Shown here piece after piece: positions 12,401 through 27,400 of a DNA stretch of 64,000 bases. The stretch comes from Xestospongia bergquistia (taxonomy: Eukaryota > Porifera > Demospongiae > Haplosclerida > Petrosiidae). The stretch covers positions 10,087,849-10,151,848 of the forward strand of contig OZ014412.1 of the NCBI GenBank assembly GCA_963965975.1. Reading direction: 5' to 3'. Both the position numbers and the translations under genes were made by a program. Every line of letters begins with the position of its first letter. The first letter of the stretch is position 1. A model generated the notes under the pieces. The model saw only the letters and a list, made by a program, of their open reading frames with translations, searched no databases and was not told the DNA's origin.

Positions 12401-15400
12401 TTGTCTGTAACAAGATTGCCTGATAAATGTTACCAATCTCTTTAACAGCCATATTTTGTACACACTCATGTAATATCTAGAGAATAAAATTAAATTGTCA
12501 GAAAAAAATGTTATATATTACAACCTCATAGTAACTATCATTTTGAGATTGTAGTTTAGGAAAAACAATATGAACAAAGTCATGAATATAACTTTCAGCT
12601 AGTCTTCCAATTGTTGAATTTGAGAGACAATTAAAACAATAGCTCAGATCTGTATCTACCAGAGCTGTTAAGAACATTTAAGAATAGTGAAATATAATAT
12701 TCATACTAGCACTGGTTTATTTACCTGATAAAGTCACTTCTCTATCTGTAATAATTTTAAAAACAAAGAATGAAAATGGAAATTGGCATTGAAAAGTGTT
12801 CTTGGTGATTACTGTTTCTTCCTCTAATGATCCTACAGTTTCAAACAAATGCTGACTAAGATGAGGCAATGAATATAGATCCAGCCATAATTTGGTGATG
12901 TCATGGTCACCCTGAATAAGTAATTCCAAGTTACAATTTCTGTCTGCAAAGGAAATAATATTTCCTAAAACTGGAATGACAAGTTTGTCAAACTTTCGAA
13001 TGAGTGCATTTAAAAATGTTCCTGCTTCTTGTAATCTCTGTAAATTAGTAGCTTCATGTAGAATCCATTCCTGTGAATGGAAAGTATTCTTTTGCAAAAT
13101 CCTTTTGACAATTTTAACAGTTAAAAGGAAGAAAGATGGCTCATCTGTAGGGAAAACAATAAAACACTGAAAGAGTATTTATATGTGTCAGTTAAAGAAC
13201 CTTGAATTAAAAAGCTTGGTTCTTTAGGGATTACTTTCATAAGACGTTCGAGGCGTCCAGGCTCACTTTGATATGGTGATTGTGAAACTGCATCACATAT
13301 ATACAGATGCATTCGTTTACAAAGGTTTAGAATGTTTGATGAGCCAAAGCTTGAAATTGGCTTTAATTCAAAAGGTTCATTAATACATACATCCATAGTT
13401 GACTGTTGCACCATTGGTATATCAGGAATAGTGCTCTCTTCATGGAAATAAAGCTCACTTATCAGCTGACCTTCTCTACAGACAAGATTTGCAAGTGATA
13501 TTGAAGGTAGGATATCATCAACGTGATAACAAAGCCAAGGCTGTTCTTGGAAGCTAACAAAATTAGATTTGGTACATTTCTTAGGTAGATGTATTAATAA
13601 AACAAAAGATGTTGAACTTGACTGATCAGCCTCTGCAAGCTTATCAACAAGTCGGTATCGGCAGCAAGAAATGAGGTTTCCATTTTCATGTCCACTCTCA
13701 CATTCAAATATGATGAGGTAATCATCAGATTGTCCTTTTTCTAATGCAACACTACACATTGTTCGTACAAATGAAAAATTTTGTAAAATGATCACTTACT
13801 CAATACTGCTTAAAAAGTCTTGTTCAGTCTGGAAAGCTTCTAAATGCACCCGATTAACTTGTTCATAAGTCATTCCTATCTTTTCTGCTAGAATGTGAAC
13901 TTCATCTTGTGATAATGTTGAGGCATGAGTTGTAACCTAAAAAATATAATTAAAATTAATGGCAGTTGGTTTCCATGACTTGTAAGTTACTTGTAGTAAC
14001 AATGTCTTCCCATATGATGGCTTTATTCGAGACATTAAATCTGCTAAAGATGAATGTTCTTGCTGTATGAAATAAATGTCCTGTAAGTAGCTGTTATCTT
14101 TGTCATTTGCTACATGTCGCATAATAGCATCAGGTGAAGTTATTTGCAATAATAGCCATTCACTCATTTTAAAAACCTAAACACAGTAGTAATGTTTATT
14201 TAATTTAATGGAACATATACTTGTTCTTTCCAAGCTGGGGAGTCCTCTGAATATTCTGGATTATTGTTCTGAACTAAGATACTGGCTTGAAGTACTACAG
14301 CTGCTTTTGTGTCCTCACTGTACCCAATGAATGCATCGTTTTTATCAAATCTAGAAAAAAATTAAATGTTATTTTGGATTGTTTTGTTATAGTTTATTAT
14401 GTTAAGATAAAAGAATGTATATGTACCCATTATTAGAGTCATCAAATGAATTAACCCAATTTCCCAAATCACTACAAACAGCTCTTTGCCAATCTTTCAA
14501 AACTGTTTCTGTGTTGACAAAATGTTTTTCAAGACGATTAATTAAGGGAATTGGAAATTCATCATAAACTTTGTCTTTCTCAGCAATTAGTACAAGTCTT
14601 TCAATAGAGGAAAAATAGTAACAAATACATTTTACATGGACTAACTTGAATTGTTGATGAACTGTACATTTCATTCTGTTAGTCCTTAATCCTAAATCAA
14701 CATACCTGTGACCACCACTTTTTATATAATACTAAGAAGCAACAAAAGTAATAATGTCTGTGCAGAAGGATACAATTTACCTGGTTTAATACATCATACA
14801 AACTTTCATAAAGATTTTCCAAATTTAGTAAAATCACCATACGACCTGTTTCCATGCAAAGCCTGATTTCACTAATATTTTGACACACCTATGCAAATGA
14901 TATTGTAGAATTAGCACTAACTATTGCTGTGCCTACCTGAGCAAATTCACTGTCCTTAGGGAAACTGCTACCAAATAGTACATATGGCTCCATTGCTTGA
15001 GCATTTGAGGAGTTAGAAGTTTGTAAGCAAGAAGAGGTTACTATATAATGTTTTAACACTTGAAGTGAAGAATAATTGTCAGTAAGAAAAAGCAAGTAGC
15101 GACTCTCCCTGAAATTAAAATAATATTCGTTAATAGTTGAACATAATTATACCCATGATAAGTTATTTCCTTGTTAGTAAGACTTTCCTTGATTAAACCA
15201 AGAGGAGTATAGTCAGGATTCATCACTGTATCATCCTGTGATTATTAAGTCAATAACTTAAGACTGAATTATAGACATAAACATACTGAAACAAGTAAAA
15301 AAAATTCCTTTTTTCCATATATGTGAGCAATAGAAGAGTTGTGATGATGAGGGCATATCTGTATAGATTTTTGATCTGGAGATAAGAGATTATTGTTTAA

Positions 15401-18400
15401 CATTTATATGCAGTAAGAATTACTTCTTGTCTCCAAAATATTAAACTGAGTTTTGACCTTTTGAGCAACCTAAATTATAAGATATGTTCCCACTCCATTA
15501 CGATATTACTGATTAAACTAACCAAGACTACATCTCCATTTACACTTTGAGTCCCAATCCAAACATTGTTTGCAAAAGCACTCTGAAATGCTATAGTCTT
15601 GTTCTCAATATGGACAATAAACTGAGCTGAAATTAAAAATAGGAATATATAATAAAATTGCTAATTACTGAATCCATATTTGTGCATTAATAATAATTTA
15701 AAATCATTCTATATATGATTAGAGATTACCATCTTTACAAGCATCAGCCAATAATTATGAAACTAGAAAATTTTACCATATGTCATTATTAATATGATAT
15801 GTAACCTCAGTTTCAAACTTAATAACAACAATATTATTTGCAATTGACATAGCGAAATTTTACTAATTACCATTTCTTGTATTACTAGAACTGCAATGAA
15901 GCTCATCCTTTTCATTAATAACAAGATACTCATCTGTTGTATTATGCTTTAGCATTATAACATCTTTTTCCCTCAATTGCTTCTATGGCAAATGAATTGT
16001 TAACACTATTAAAACAATAATACTAACCAAAACATTTGATGAACTAATCAGATGGCTTTTATATACATTCTGTGAGAAAGAGTAAGTATAAAAAAGAGAT
16101 TTTAGTTCACCTTGAATTCCTGTAAATGTGACTCAAATATTTTTACAGGATCAAACTCATCAAATCCACTGAAGTTGCGTCTAATTGCATGCTCTAACTG
16201 TGGTCTTGTTAGAATTGATTCAGATCTTGCACTCATCCAATACAGCATTTTGATTAAACTGCATAGTTCCAATGAAGCTAACTAATTTTAATTACAATTC
16301 TTTTGCACACCTGTAAAAATCTCTGAGACCAAAGAATTCCCGTCTTTGACGTTTATATATAGCAATGTAAGAACGAGCTAGATCAAGAAAATAATCTGTA
16401 AGTCTAGACAGCACTGGATCATCTTGTCCTCCTTTGTTAGAACAGATACCTCTGAATAATAACTAATAATCAATACAGCAGCTAACAATCACACACTTAC
16501 TTAGCACTCTCAATTAGGTCTTCAATAGTGGGGTCACTACGAGTTACCATAATCCCTCTATTCATCTTTGCTGGATCTAATGCCCAATTGGATATCCCAA
16601 TGAATGCAACACGCTCTTCTCTTGAAACCCGCTATATTTTAGACACTACAATAGTTACAATGTAATCCTTCAATATACCTGATCATCACTACCAGAGCCT
16701 TCTGTACCATCTTCTAGCAGTGGATGCAAAGCTTTTAGTGGAAGGTAAGGTGATGCTTCAGCTAATCCAACTTCATCCAAAACAACAACTGATACAAATG
16801 ATGTGGTATCTTTTTTCTTATCCTGGAAAGTTTTAGCATTTATAAATACTTCTGTAATACTTGCAGGAGTTGATAATGGACTACATTGATGAGAGTGTAG
16901 GTGGACCTAAAATGTGATAATAGCAAATAAGAATGTGGAACAATAGCAACAAACTTGTTTAAACTGTTTTAATGTTTTCTTTTTGGAATTCTTTCCTCTC
17001 ATGGAGCTTTCAATAATAGTTTTTGCAAGTGATTTTGAACTTCCAGGTTTACCAACAAGAAATAATGGTATGCGTAATTCTATACACACGAACATCATAA
17101 ATATGTTTTCCCTTAGAGCAGCATTTTTAGCAATATTATCTTCAATCTCCATACAGTTTAACAAACTGTTTTGATATCTACAGTAATGAATAGTATGATT
17201 TGTAGGATTATTATTAATATTATGATTATTATGGTGTACTAAACATCATTTCCTAATTGTTTTTAAAAAACAACACTACAGTATATGTAATTTCTAAAAA
17301 TTGAGAGTTACTAGAAAAAATAAAATTACTACCAAAGAAATTAACAGCTTCAAAACAATTGATTATGCCTAATTTAGCAGCAACAGTTAAAACATTTAGT
17401 TTATTACTATTTGATTGTCAATACAATAAGAGATGTCCTTTGATATATATACATTGTACATATATATCAATGTGGGATAAAGCAATCAATCATAGAATTG
17501 CCTGACATTTTTTGCACCAAGGAGTATTAAAGTACATTCAAAAAGCAAAGACCCTTAAAGATCACAAGATGTCATTCAGCTTATTACTTTGACACAGTTA
17601 TATAATATTCTGGTCATACAAATAATATATATACTCACTGAAATAATAACTGATTATACTCTTTTGCAGTTACTCGTGAGAGTTGCTTCGACTGTTTAAT
17701 AGTATTCACAACAAGACTAATAAATTTTTCTCTTGAGGTCATTCTAGCAAGATATGATACACTAAGCGCCAACAACAACGATTGAGTTATTTGATTAATT
17801 TTTTGAAATCCAGTTTCCTGTAGCATTGCGTACAAGGTGAGATTAAACCAATTACTAAACTTACATTAAAAGATGGAGTAAATGTCTCAAGAAAATAAAC
17901 GAAGATTATTAATGCTCTTTCAACATCACGAAGACTTACAAAACTGCATTCATCCTACAGTAAAAAATTATTAACTAGACAAAGCGTCAGTTGGTAAAGA
18001 TTTAGAATAGCATATATACATATTCTAAATTATTTGTATAATCAAATCCATGCAGATTATGTTTATTGTATGTTTATTTGCTCAGCCTGGAAGGTAGACA
18101 CTTATTATGAATTTTAGTGTCAAATGGACAAGAACGTCTATCTATGCTATGCTTGGGAAAACCTCACAACAACAACAAAAGTATTAGAGAGGTCTGGTCA
18201 TGCTAGTCATCACTATGATAGAAGTGCTCAATCCTAGCTTTAGAAAATTGTTTGCACGCAAAAATTTACAAGGGCATTTTAAAGACTACCTTTTGCATTT
18301 TCATGAAGTCTTGACACACTGCTAGCACATTATCAATTGCTGGTAAAATGGCTGGTTGTTGAAATTGGAACATTTTAAGCTGTTGATTTAGAGACTTAAG

Positions 18401-21400
18401 TCAGTGAACTAGCAATAATAATATTACTTTATTAAGCACCATTTGCTTGATATATTCCTTCTCTGTTTCTTTATTTAATTGTCCAAAATCATAAACCAAT
18501 GCTTTCATACTGTCAGGCAATTCCAGGACTCTATAAACAAGATCACGTAATGGTATTTCACCTAAAAGAGTAAAATAATTGATTTTACAAAGGTAGGATA
18601 AAAATTAAGTACACCTAATTTTTCAGTGGAATTGGTTGCACCTTCACGCCATCCAAGTCCGGCACCTTTAAGCCGTTCAATCATTTCATCTGAATGCCTA
18701 GAAAAAAGTTTATATGCAAAAGAATCTAAAAATGTAATTACATACTTTCTATATGGATTACAAGCTGCAACAAACTTGAGGAAAGGAGGCACCAATTTTC
18801 CTTTACACCTACCATCACACATGATTTCTTTTATTAGACTTATCACATCACTAGTGTTAGCTTCATCAAAGAAAACAACAGTATCAATTTTGAACTTTCG
18901 GTTCTCCAATGCAGCTTCAGTTGCATCTTCTAAACATTTTATGACATCCTTTTCAGTTGTACCACCATGAACCTAATACAGTATTATTATTATTATTATT
19001 ATGCATTATTAAAGGTTAATAGTTTATTTACTTTAAGAATGAACATGTTCTTATTATGTTTTTCATAGGCAGCAATCTTGCACATGTACCGAATTAAATG
19101 AGTTTTTCCGCAACCAGTTTCACCCATTAGTACAACTGGAATCTGACACCTGCATATATAAGATTTGACAAGTATGTGATATATTCATGATCTGTGGTTA
19201 GAAGACATTATTTACCTGAAACGAGTTTGAATAGCCATTATCTTAGTTAAATTATCATGAGTGAGAACATAGTTTACATCTGGTGATACTACACCTGTTC
19301 CTACTTCAATTTTAATATTCATAAAGTCAAGCAATCGCTTTACAAGTTGCTCATTTGAAGTAAATTCACTGCAATCAAAATAAATGCAAATATTAAAATA
19401 ATTAATTCTAAAAACTGACCTGGAGATGACAATCGGAATATTAACATTGTTTGACAAAAACTGAATCACTTCTTTAGGCAATGAAGTGAAAAGTGGGTTG
19501 TTAGTATATGCATCATACAGGACATATCTTGAGTCAAAAGTGAGTCCCACATGAGTAATTGAGGTACGATCCTTATTGAAGAAGAGGTATGGATGCATAC
19601 TGAAATCAAAAAACAGAAGTGATTTTCAAAATAGTTCAAATGCCTTTCTGCAAGAAGCAAGTACTATTAATATTTGGTGGTATAATTAATTACAACAACA
19701 TTTACATAGCATTTTAAGGATAAATGATGGTATAAATGTTTAGCATGTACTTAGGGACTATAAAAACAAAGACATCAAAAATTTCCTTGTAATATAAGAT
19801 TTCTATATAAAGAAGTTATAAAAAATTATAATGATAATAATGAGATGGTAATACAGTAATACAGTAATATGGTGGTAAAAAAAGTGCTAACAGTTAAGAG
19901 GAAAGGTCGCAAACTCTGTGAAATGAGTAGCTATAGCACTAGATCATTTTTGACTATTGTTGTATTGCTTGTAGTATACATTTTTGATTTAAGTATATGT
20001 TAGCTGGTCAGTATGTGTGATGCAACTTCATTTGCCTTGTCTGTGATAGTTGCATGCAACATTGAATAATCTATCAGAACTGTCATATAGAATAGTTACA
20101 ACATGACAAAAAACAACCTTTTGTACACCTGGCATGCAAAGGATGCCAGACAGAAAAATCTGCCAAACAAACCAAGATTAATTAGGTCAATAGCTAATAA
20201 GGTTAACAAAGAGGAAATATATGCAATAATAGAAAACATATTGTCATACAAATACTATTGGTGGGCATTTCTTTCATTTCATTATCATTTCAAGGAATAT
20301 ATCATCTGTACTACCTTTCTTCCCAATTATTTCTTGGAATATGTTGTTTAAGAATATCATCTGTCTTCTCAAGGGGCATGGAGGAAGTAGCAAAATCCTA
20401 AAGTAATCAATATGTGATAAATATAAGGCTACTCAAAATCTATTTAAATATAATTACTAAGAGATGTCATAAAACAAGTGAACAAACATAATACATTCAG
20501 ATATGACTTCAAATTAACCACTGCTTACCCGAGACATCATTATCATAAACTCAATAGTAAAACACTTCAAACCTTTCACCCGTTTAATGATATTGGATTG
20601 TTCGCAGGCACTAAGTTGAACATTCAAAAACCAAACAAAGTGACGTATTTCTTTCCATGTTGGATTTGGAATGCTTGTATGCCTACATATGTATTCATAT
20701 TAATTCATATAATACAATAAATGGGTGATATTTGTTAACCTTATGATAGTGTCTAGACAATCTTTATCAGTTCCTTCAAGTGTACCAACAAAAATGAACT
20801 TGTCTAGAGCTAAGAAATCATTTGAATCAAAATATTTTAAATATTGATACACCCTTTGGTACATGGGAGTACGAAGTTCAGCCATTTCAAAGTCTGAAAA
20901 AGTGATATCACTATGACAATGTTTCATGCTATTGTTACAACATACCATTATCCATCATTTCTAACATTTTTTGTGGTTCAAAACATTGCGTATTGGGCAA
21001 AAGTTGCAATAGATTCATGACTCTTCTCGTTTGAGTATATCCCCAAATATAAGTCTGTGGAAAAAAATCAATGAGCAGGATGACTATGCATCAGTATTAC
21101 TTTTAATGAAAACTAATGGAGTGTGTATTAACAAAATGACTACAATAATAGATGATATGCTATACCTCTCTTTCTGGTACAGTCACTTCAAGTGCATATA
21201 GTTGTGAGGGATGGCATCTCCATATACGTCCACTAGCATCTGATAATCCACCCAGAATAAGTATACTAAATAAAATATCATCGATACTCTTCAAAACCTA
21301 AAGAAATACACAAAAGAGGAACATGTACATTAGGCAAATATGAACTTACTCGTTGTGGAATATCAAGATGAATAATACAAGATTTTAAGTCACTTTCATC

Positions 21401-24400
21401 TTTAAGTAACATTGAAAGTACTTCATCAGATGTAACCACTGGTCCATGAAGGGGAACTGTAATGATTGCTTTTGAAGAATGCTTTTCCTTTTGCTTTAAC
21501 AATTTCATCAGTTTGTCTTTCATTTTACGAATATAAAGTGATTTTCCTACACCAGACTGTGTTGATGTTACTACACGAACACGTGAGCTAAATTGATAAT
21601 ACTCATACTAGTCAATGATTATAAAGAAATAACATACTTGTCTTGATCAACTGTTGCAGCGTTAACAATGGAAGTGTCTTGAACATCATTATGCTGTATA
21701 AAATGTTGCTTTAGATATTGTTTTATATGTTCTTTGTCTTCTTCAGAAGGAAGATTCCATTCTCGTCGATATGCATGGATTCGAGAAACTATGGATGATT
21801 TTCCCTCCCCTTCATCACTGCATATTATTACTAACTGGTAATCTATTCATAAAATATGAAGGTAGTTCATTATGGAAAATAAAAATTTTTGTATACCAAA
21901 ATATAAGATGTAATATTATGACATACAAACTTATATACCTTGTATTCCTTGTGAGAGGTACTTTAATAAGTCCATGGCTTTTTCAGCAATAAGATAAGTC
22001 AACTTTTCAGCATGAACTAAACAGTATATTCTGCCATTTTCCTTGTTAAAAAGAACTCTCATCCAAAATATTACAACCTAAATTAACAATTCCTTAATTG
22101 GTTCATTCATCTTATTTTAAATACTACCTCTTCTAATGTTGTGGATTCAGAACAAAGGAGGACTTCATCATAAGTTGGAAGAGAGTTATCACTATCTTGA
22201 GCATAGATTTGCAATGTGCACAAAAAGATATTATCTAAAAATTAAAAAAATTAAGCATAAATGTTAGGGGCATTAAATGAAAATAATGTTATAGTAGTTA
22301 GCATTGTAGTTCTGCCTTTTAATAGTTACATATCTCATATTCAAGATTACATTATAATTTTCCAAATGTTTACTCAATAGCAGTTATGTTTCAATAGTTA
22401 GACTATTTAAATTAAATTAAATTAAAAAGTTAAATTAGTTGTAACTAAATTTAGACAGATCTAAAATACCAGAACACCAAATTTATTATAAAAACCATCT
22501 CATTTTGTACAAATTATGTTATGAATATTAATAGTTCAAATACTATAACAATAGATAAAATTAAATCTTCATAATTGTCTTGAAATCAACAATGTCACAG
22601 TAATATCCTAAAATGAAGAGCTAAAAGTCTGAGAAGCAACGCAGATTGAGCTAAATCAGTTAGACTCATGGTAGGATCAATTGTGGTAGAGGATAATTAA
22701 GTTCATTGTTTGTCATTTGCAAAATTGATTAAAACATGTCATTATATTGTTTTAAACTTTCACATGCAACAAGATTGGACATAAAAATAATTATACATAT
22801 TCAATACATAATACTTAATTAAACAGCTACATAACTGCCTGGCATGCTTTGCAAGCGAGGTTGCAAAATTAGTCATTAAAAATAGGTAGTTAGAATAAAA
22901 CTTTAAATTAATGTTAAAAGTGAATATGCATATATAAGAACATGTAACTAACCAGAGACTGTAACAATCAAGTTTGGAGTGCCTCTTTCAAATGGTTTAA
23001 AAAATGTTCTTACTTTTCCTTCCATTGTACCACCTACATACATGGAATGTAAAATTTAAAAGATTGTTGATTCTATAAGTATTAGAATAAATAAATTCTA
23101 CAATTTTATAAATTAAAAGAAAAATACAAAAATCAAATTCTCATTATTGCATGTAGATATCTATTCTGTTACTATTAGTCATACATAAATTATTGCATAT
23201 AGGGACATTCAAGCAATCTAAGAGTTTTGTGAATGTGTGAAATGAAATATACCTCTTCTTTTAGCAATGTTTTTCAGACACTTTCCTAAATCTTCCAGTG
23301 AAATGAAGTCACCTTCATCAACACATAATGATCTGTAATAAAGAATCATTATATCCTCAAAATATGTTAACATTTCCAAAAATACGTATTGTACCTAGTA
23401 AGATTTTTTTCATTCATATGAAAGAATGAACTTGCAATAGGAGTAACATTTAATTCTTCCCCCTGATGAAAAATATTGATAGGATTAGAGTCTTCTATTG
23501 GAGATTTCAAAGCATTGTCATTACTGCTCTTAGTATCACCATTGTGCAATTCAATCCAAAAAGTTTGAAACTTGGCACGCTCATCATTAGGACAGTCATC
23601 TATCCATTCCATTGCACTGTAAATATCTGAAATCTCTTCATGAAGTATTGCCTCAAGGATAAGAAAATCATCATATCCTAAACAAATAAGCTCATTAAAC
23701 AATTTTTTCTGGGTATCATCTAAGCCTTCAATTGAAGACACTATCTTTGAGGTTTTTTTCTCATTTTTCTGAACATCATCAAAAGATTTTTCAGAAATCT
23801 CAAACATTATTTGATCTTGAGATGGTGAGGCAATGTCATCATCTTCTTGCAGATTTTGTGTTAGTACCTTTCTTAGAAGCACAGTTGAATCCACAGGCTT
23901 ACCAGCAGTGCTATATAAAAGATGAAAGACTTGAGGGATAATTTGGTACAATTCATTTTGCAGAAGAGATGTAAGTTCTTTTCGTAATAAAATGAGCTGA
24001 TTTGTAGCATAGTAATTAAGTTCAGAATAACGATAACGACAACTCCAAATGTACTTTATCCAATTAAAAAGAATGCTTTCAAATTCATGAGTCATTTTGT
24101 CTAAGTTATTCAATTCATACAAGTACTTTGAGCAAGGCAAAGAAACAGACCATTTAAGAAATGCCATATGTCCATATATATTCAACTTATGTATAGCACT
24201 TGACATTTGACAGACATGAAGAAACATCTAAAGAAATTAATCGAGAAAATATTTTAAAATAAACCATAATTTTCTTATATTAATTGAGAGCTAAAACTAG
24301 AATTAATACTTACTTCTTGAAAACATTCTTTCTCATGTTTCCAGCTAGATGATTGACGAGTTATTAGCACAAGCTTGCTTTCTAGTTCACGAAGATCTTC

Positions 24401-27400
24401 AAAAGTCCAGACTTTCTTTGAAATTTGATCATCATCTGAGACAATTTTTAAGGACACTAAACAACCAGAAGATTCTGTGGTTTCAATGATGTATTCTCCA
24501 GCTTGATTAATATCTTGAAGTTGTTTAACAGTTCCCTGTTCTGCTCCTTGTAGTTTACCAACAAAATGATACCATGTCATGTTAGATGCACATGTTTCCT
24601 GTAAATTGCATTGTTAATATTATCTTTTAAAAAGTTTTAAAACTTACAACTAGAGTTAAAGGATCATCATAAATCTTTAAAGACTCCCATGTTTGTCGAA
24701 ATAGTTCTAGAATACCAGCAATAGATCAAACGATCTTGGATATCAACCCCTTCTCCAGCAACTGTATCCAATGCGATTCCAATGAATCTTTCCATTTCAC
24801 TGACATCTATTTAAAAGTTAGATCCAACTTGTACACTTTCAAAGGTCAAAAAATACCTTCACTTTTACTTCTAACCCAGATTCTAAGCTCCTTAAATTGT
24901 CCCAATTTTCGTATAGACTCTCTCACCTCTGTTGCTTGCTTCTTGCTTTCTTTTAAAAATTGCAAAATCTGCTCATCTTTCTTAGTGACAGAACACAAGC
25001 TGCTTTGAAGAAACACATGTATATTCTATATGAAGTAACCATATCATTAGTAAATATACCAAATCATATATACACATATATACCTGCTTTGAAAAACTTT
25101 GAAAACTTTCTCCACATAGTTCAAATCTTGACAAGATGTCTATGAATTGATCTGCTTCATTAGAAAGTTCATAAAGTGAATTCCATTGATTAATTTGTTT
25201 AGATACGTCTTTGATCCAATCACAGCTGTCATGTATTGGAATAAGATCTACTAATGTATTTGCAATGGACTCAGTATGGTCTGTCAATTGAGTAATTGCA
25301 AAAAACTTTGTTGCTAGTAACACTATGTCTTTACAAACAGGAGAATGGCACTTTACAACAGCATGGAATAGGCGGGTAATAGTGTGTTCTGTTTCAGCAA
25401 GCTCGTAGGTTCCAAAATGCTTTCCAAGTTCTTGAAGGGTAATGGTTTTGCTCTTCAAACTGTCCATTAAGTCACCGCAGAAGTCAAATATGGGATACCA
25501 TACTTTATGGCAAATATCATCTAATGAAGAATCAATATTAATGTTTTTGGTGAGTTGTTGCCATTTGCAGTGAAAAATATCGTTTTGCAATCTTGGTGCA
25601 GTCATTACAGTAAATGGAAGAAGCATAGATTGAAGATGTTCAGCCTCTTGCAACTCAGGAAACAACCAACAATTGTTTTCAAGACAGCAAAGATGATTGA
25701 TATTGATGTTGGATTGCTGAGTGGTTAGTCGATCTAGTTTTTCTAGCAAAGTTTGCATCACTACAAGAATAAACTAAAATATTTGTTGAAAACATACATA
25801 TACCTTGTAATTTTCCAGAAAAAGTTAGTGCAAAATGCCTTAACAAGTATGAGAAAAGGTTAAAAACTGCAACTCTGTTCTCCAATGCATCGAGGCATTT
25901 CCTAAAACAATCTTGATTTAAACGTATTGGCAACAATATTTTGATGACAATCGAATCCCATTTTTCTCTTAAAAGTTGCAACTGTCTCACTGAGATGTTA
26001 CCAATAGCAATATCTTCTTGTACTCTATGAAATATTTCCTTGACACAATGACATGCAGACAAACTGTGTTCTGAAATTCCATCAGAGACATCCACTAATA
26101 TCATATTATGTGCATGATGCATAAATTAAAGAATATACTGCTTACCAAGAGCTGTTAAAACAAATGGCCATGCATCCCACTTAAGTACTTCATCAAAGGT
26201 AGTTGGCATGACACGAACCTTGCAATCAACTAGTCTGCTTAAAATACTTTTGCAAGCAGCTGATCCACTAGCCAGTATCTTTGCATCCTATACAGACATT
26301 TCTTTTTCAATATGCATTAAAATTAATTTTATAGATGACCTCTGTAGAAGCAAAAGCAAGTCTTTCATCAATCACCTTCTTAATGGTTTCAACGATCTCA
26401 CCATAACAATTTGAATCTGAAATCAATGACTCAAAAATTGTGATCTGGGAACGAAAAGGGACCACCTATAAAGATAAAAAGTTAGCTACTACACTATTCA
26501 CTTCACATTTGCCATATTACCCGTCTAAATCTCTGTGATACAATACAATTTAACTGATATTTCCATTGAGCACAGTTACTTTCAAGGGTATACAAGTTTT
26601 TCCAGAACTACAGTTACATGAGTGTACTAATATAAATTTAATTTCTTATTTTACTTTCAATTCTTTTTTTAATTTGTCTTGATTGCTACCAGCAAATTTG
26701 TCATCAAGAGAAATAGATGCCCATGTTGCAATAAACGGAGCTATTGAATTCAATACTTCACTTTTCTTTTCATATTCTTCCATGTAAGTAAAGAACAAAG
26801 TAAGTTCAACACTATTAAAAGCAGCTTCTGTCCATTGCTTTTCCATTGAGGAAAAAGTCTTGCTTTTTTCCTGCAGTGCACTTATCAAAAGTAATAAACA
26901 ATCAATGATGTTGTGACGATATCTACAATAAAAAGGGTTTGCTTCAATACAATAAAAAATAATAAAAGAAAGTGATTCAAAGCAATCAATGACATTACTC
27001 TTATACAAATTGAAATTCATTAATTGTAATAAATATCAGTTAAAAAGTTTATGTTGAAGTATGGCTACACAAATTTAAATGAATGCATTTATGACAAAAT
27101 CATAAACTATTTATAAACAGCTTTTACTGGCTTACTTTTCCAACTGTACTGATGGTTTGTTCATTGACATTTTAACTATCAGAGCAGAAACTTTACCAAA
27201 CTATAATGAAGATGAAACATTTTTTTATTAAATATAGTAGCTAAGAAATATACCTGATTGGCAATGTCACGATTGTTCATTATTTCCATAGAAAGAGCCC
27301 AAATTATAGCTGGAGGTGCAACATGCTCTACTACTAAAGAATATACAAATTTTGTGCATGCTCGACATGCTTGAAGAAGAGTTAATTGGAGGTAGGGATT

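Noticed and set aside
12615-12665. SYCFNCLSNS considered as RING zinc ligands
   Set aside because: It is an isolated C-x2-C. No further Cys or His cluster follows in this or the next exons.
18626-18970. Plus-strand open frame of 114 codons over the AAA3 region
   Set aside because: It is antisense to exons with clear Walker B sequence and crosses their splice sites.
20103-20351. Plus-strand open frame of 82 codons in an intron of the RNF213-like gene
   Set aside because: No domain, no splice context and antisense to a long gene. It overlaps a small palindromic repeat, so it is regarded as chance.
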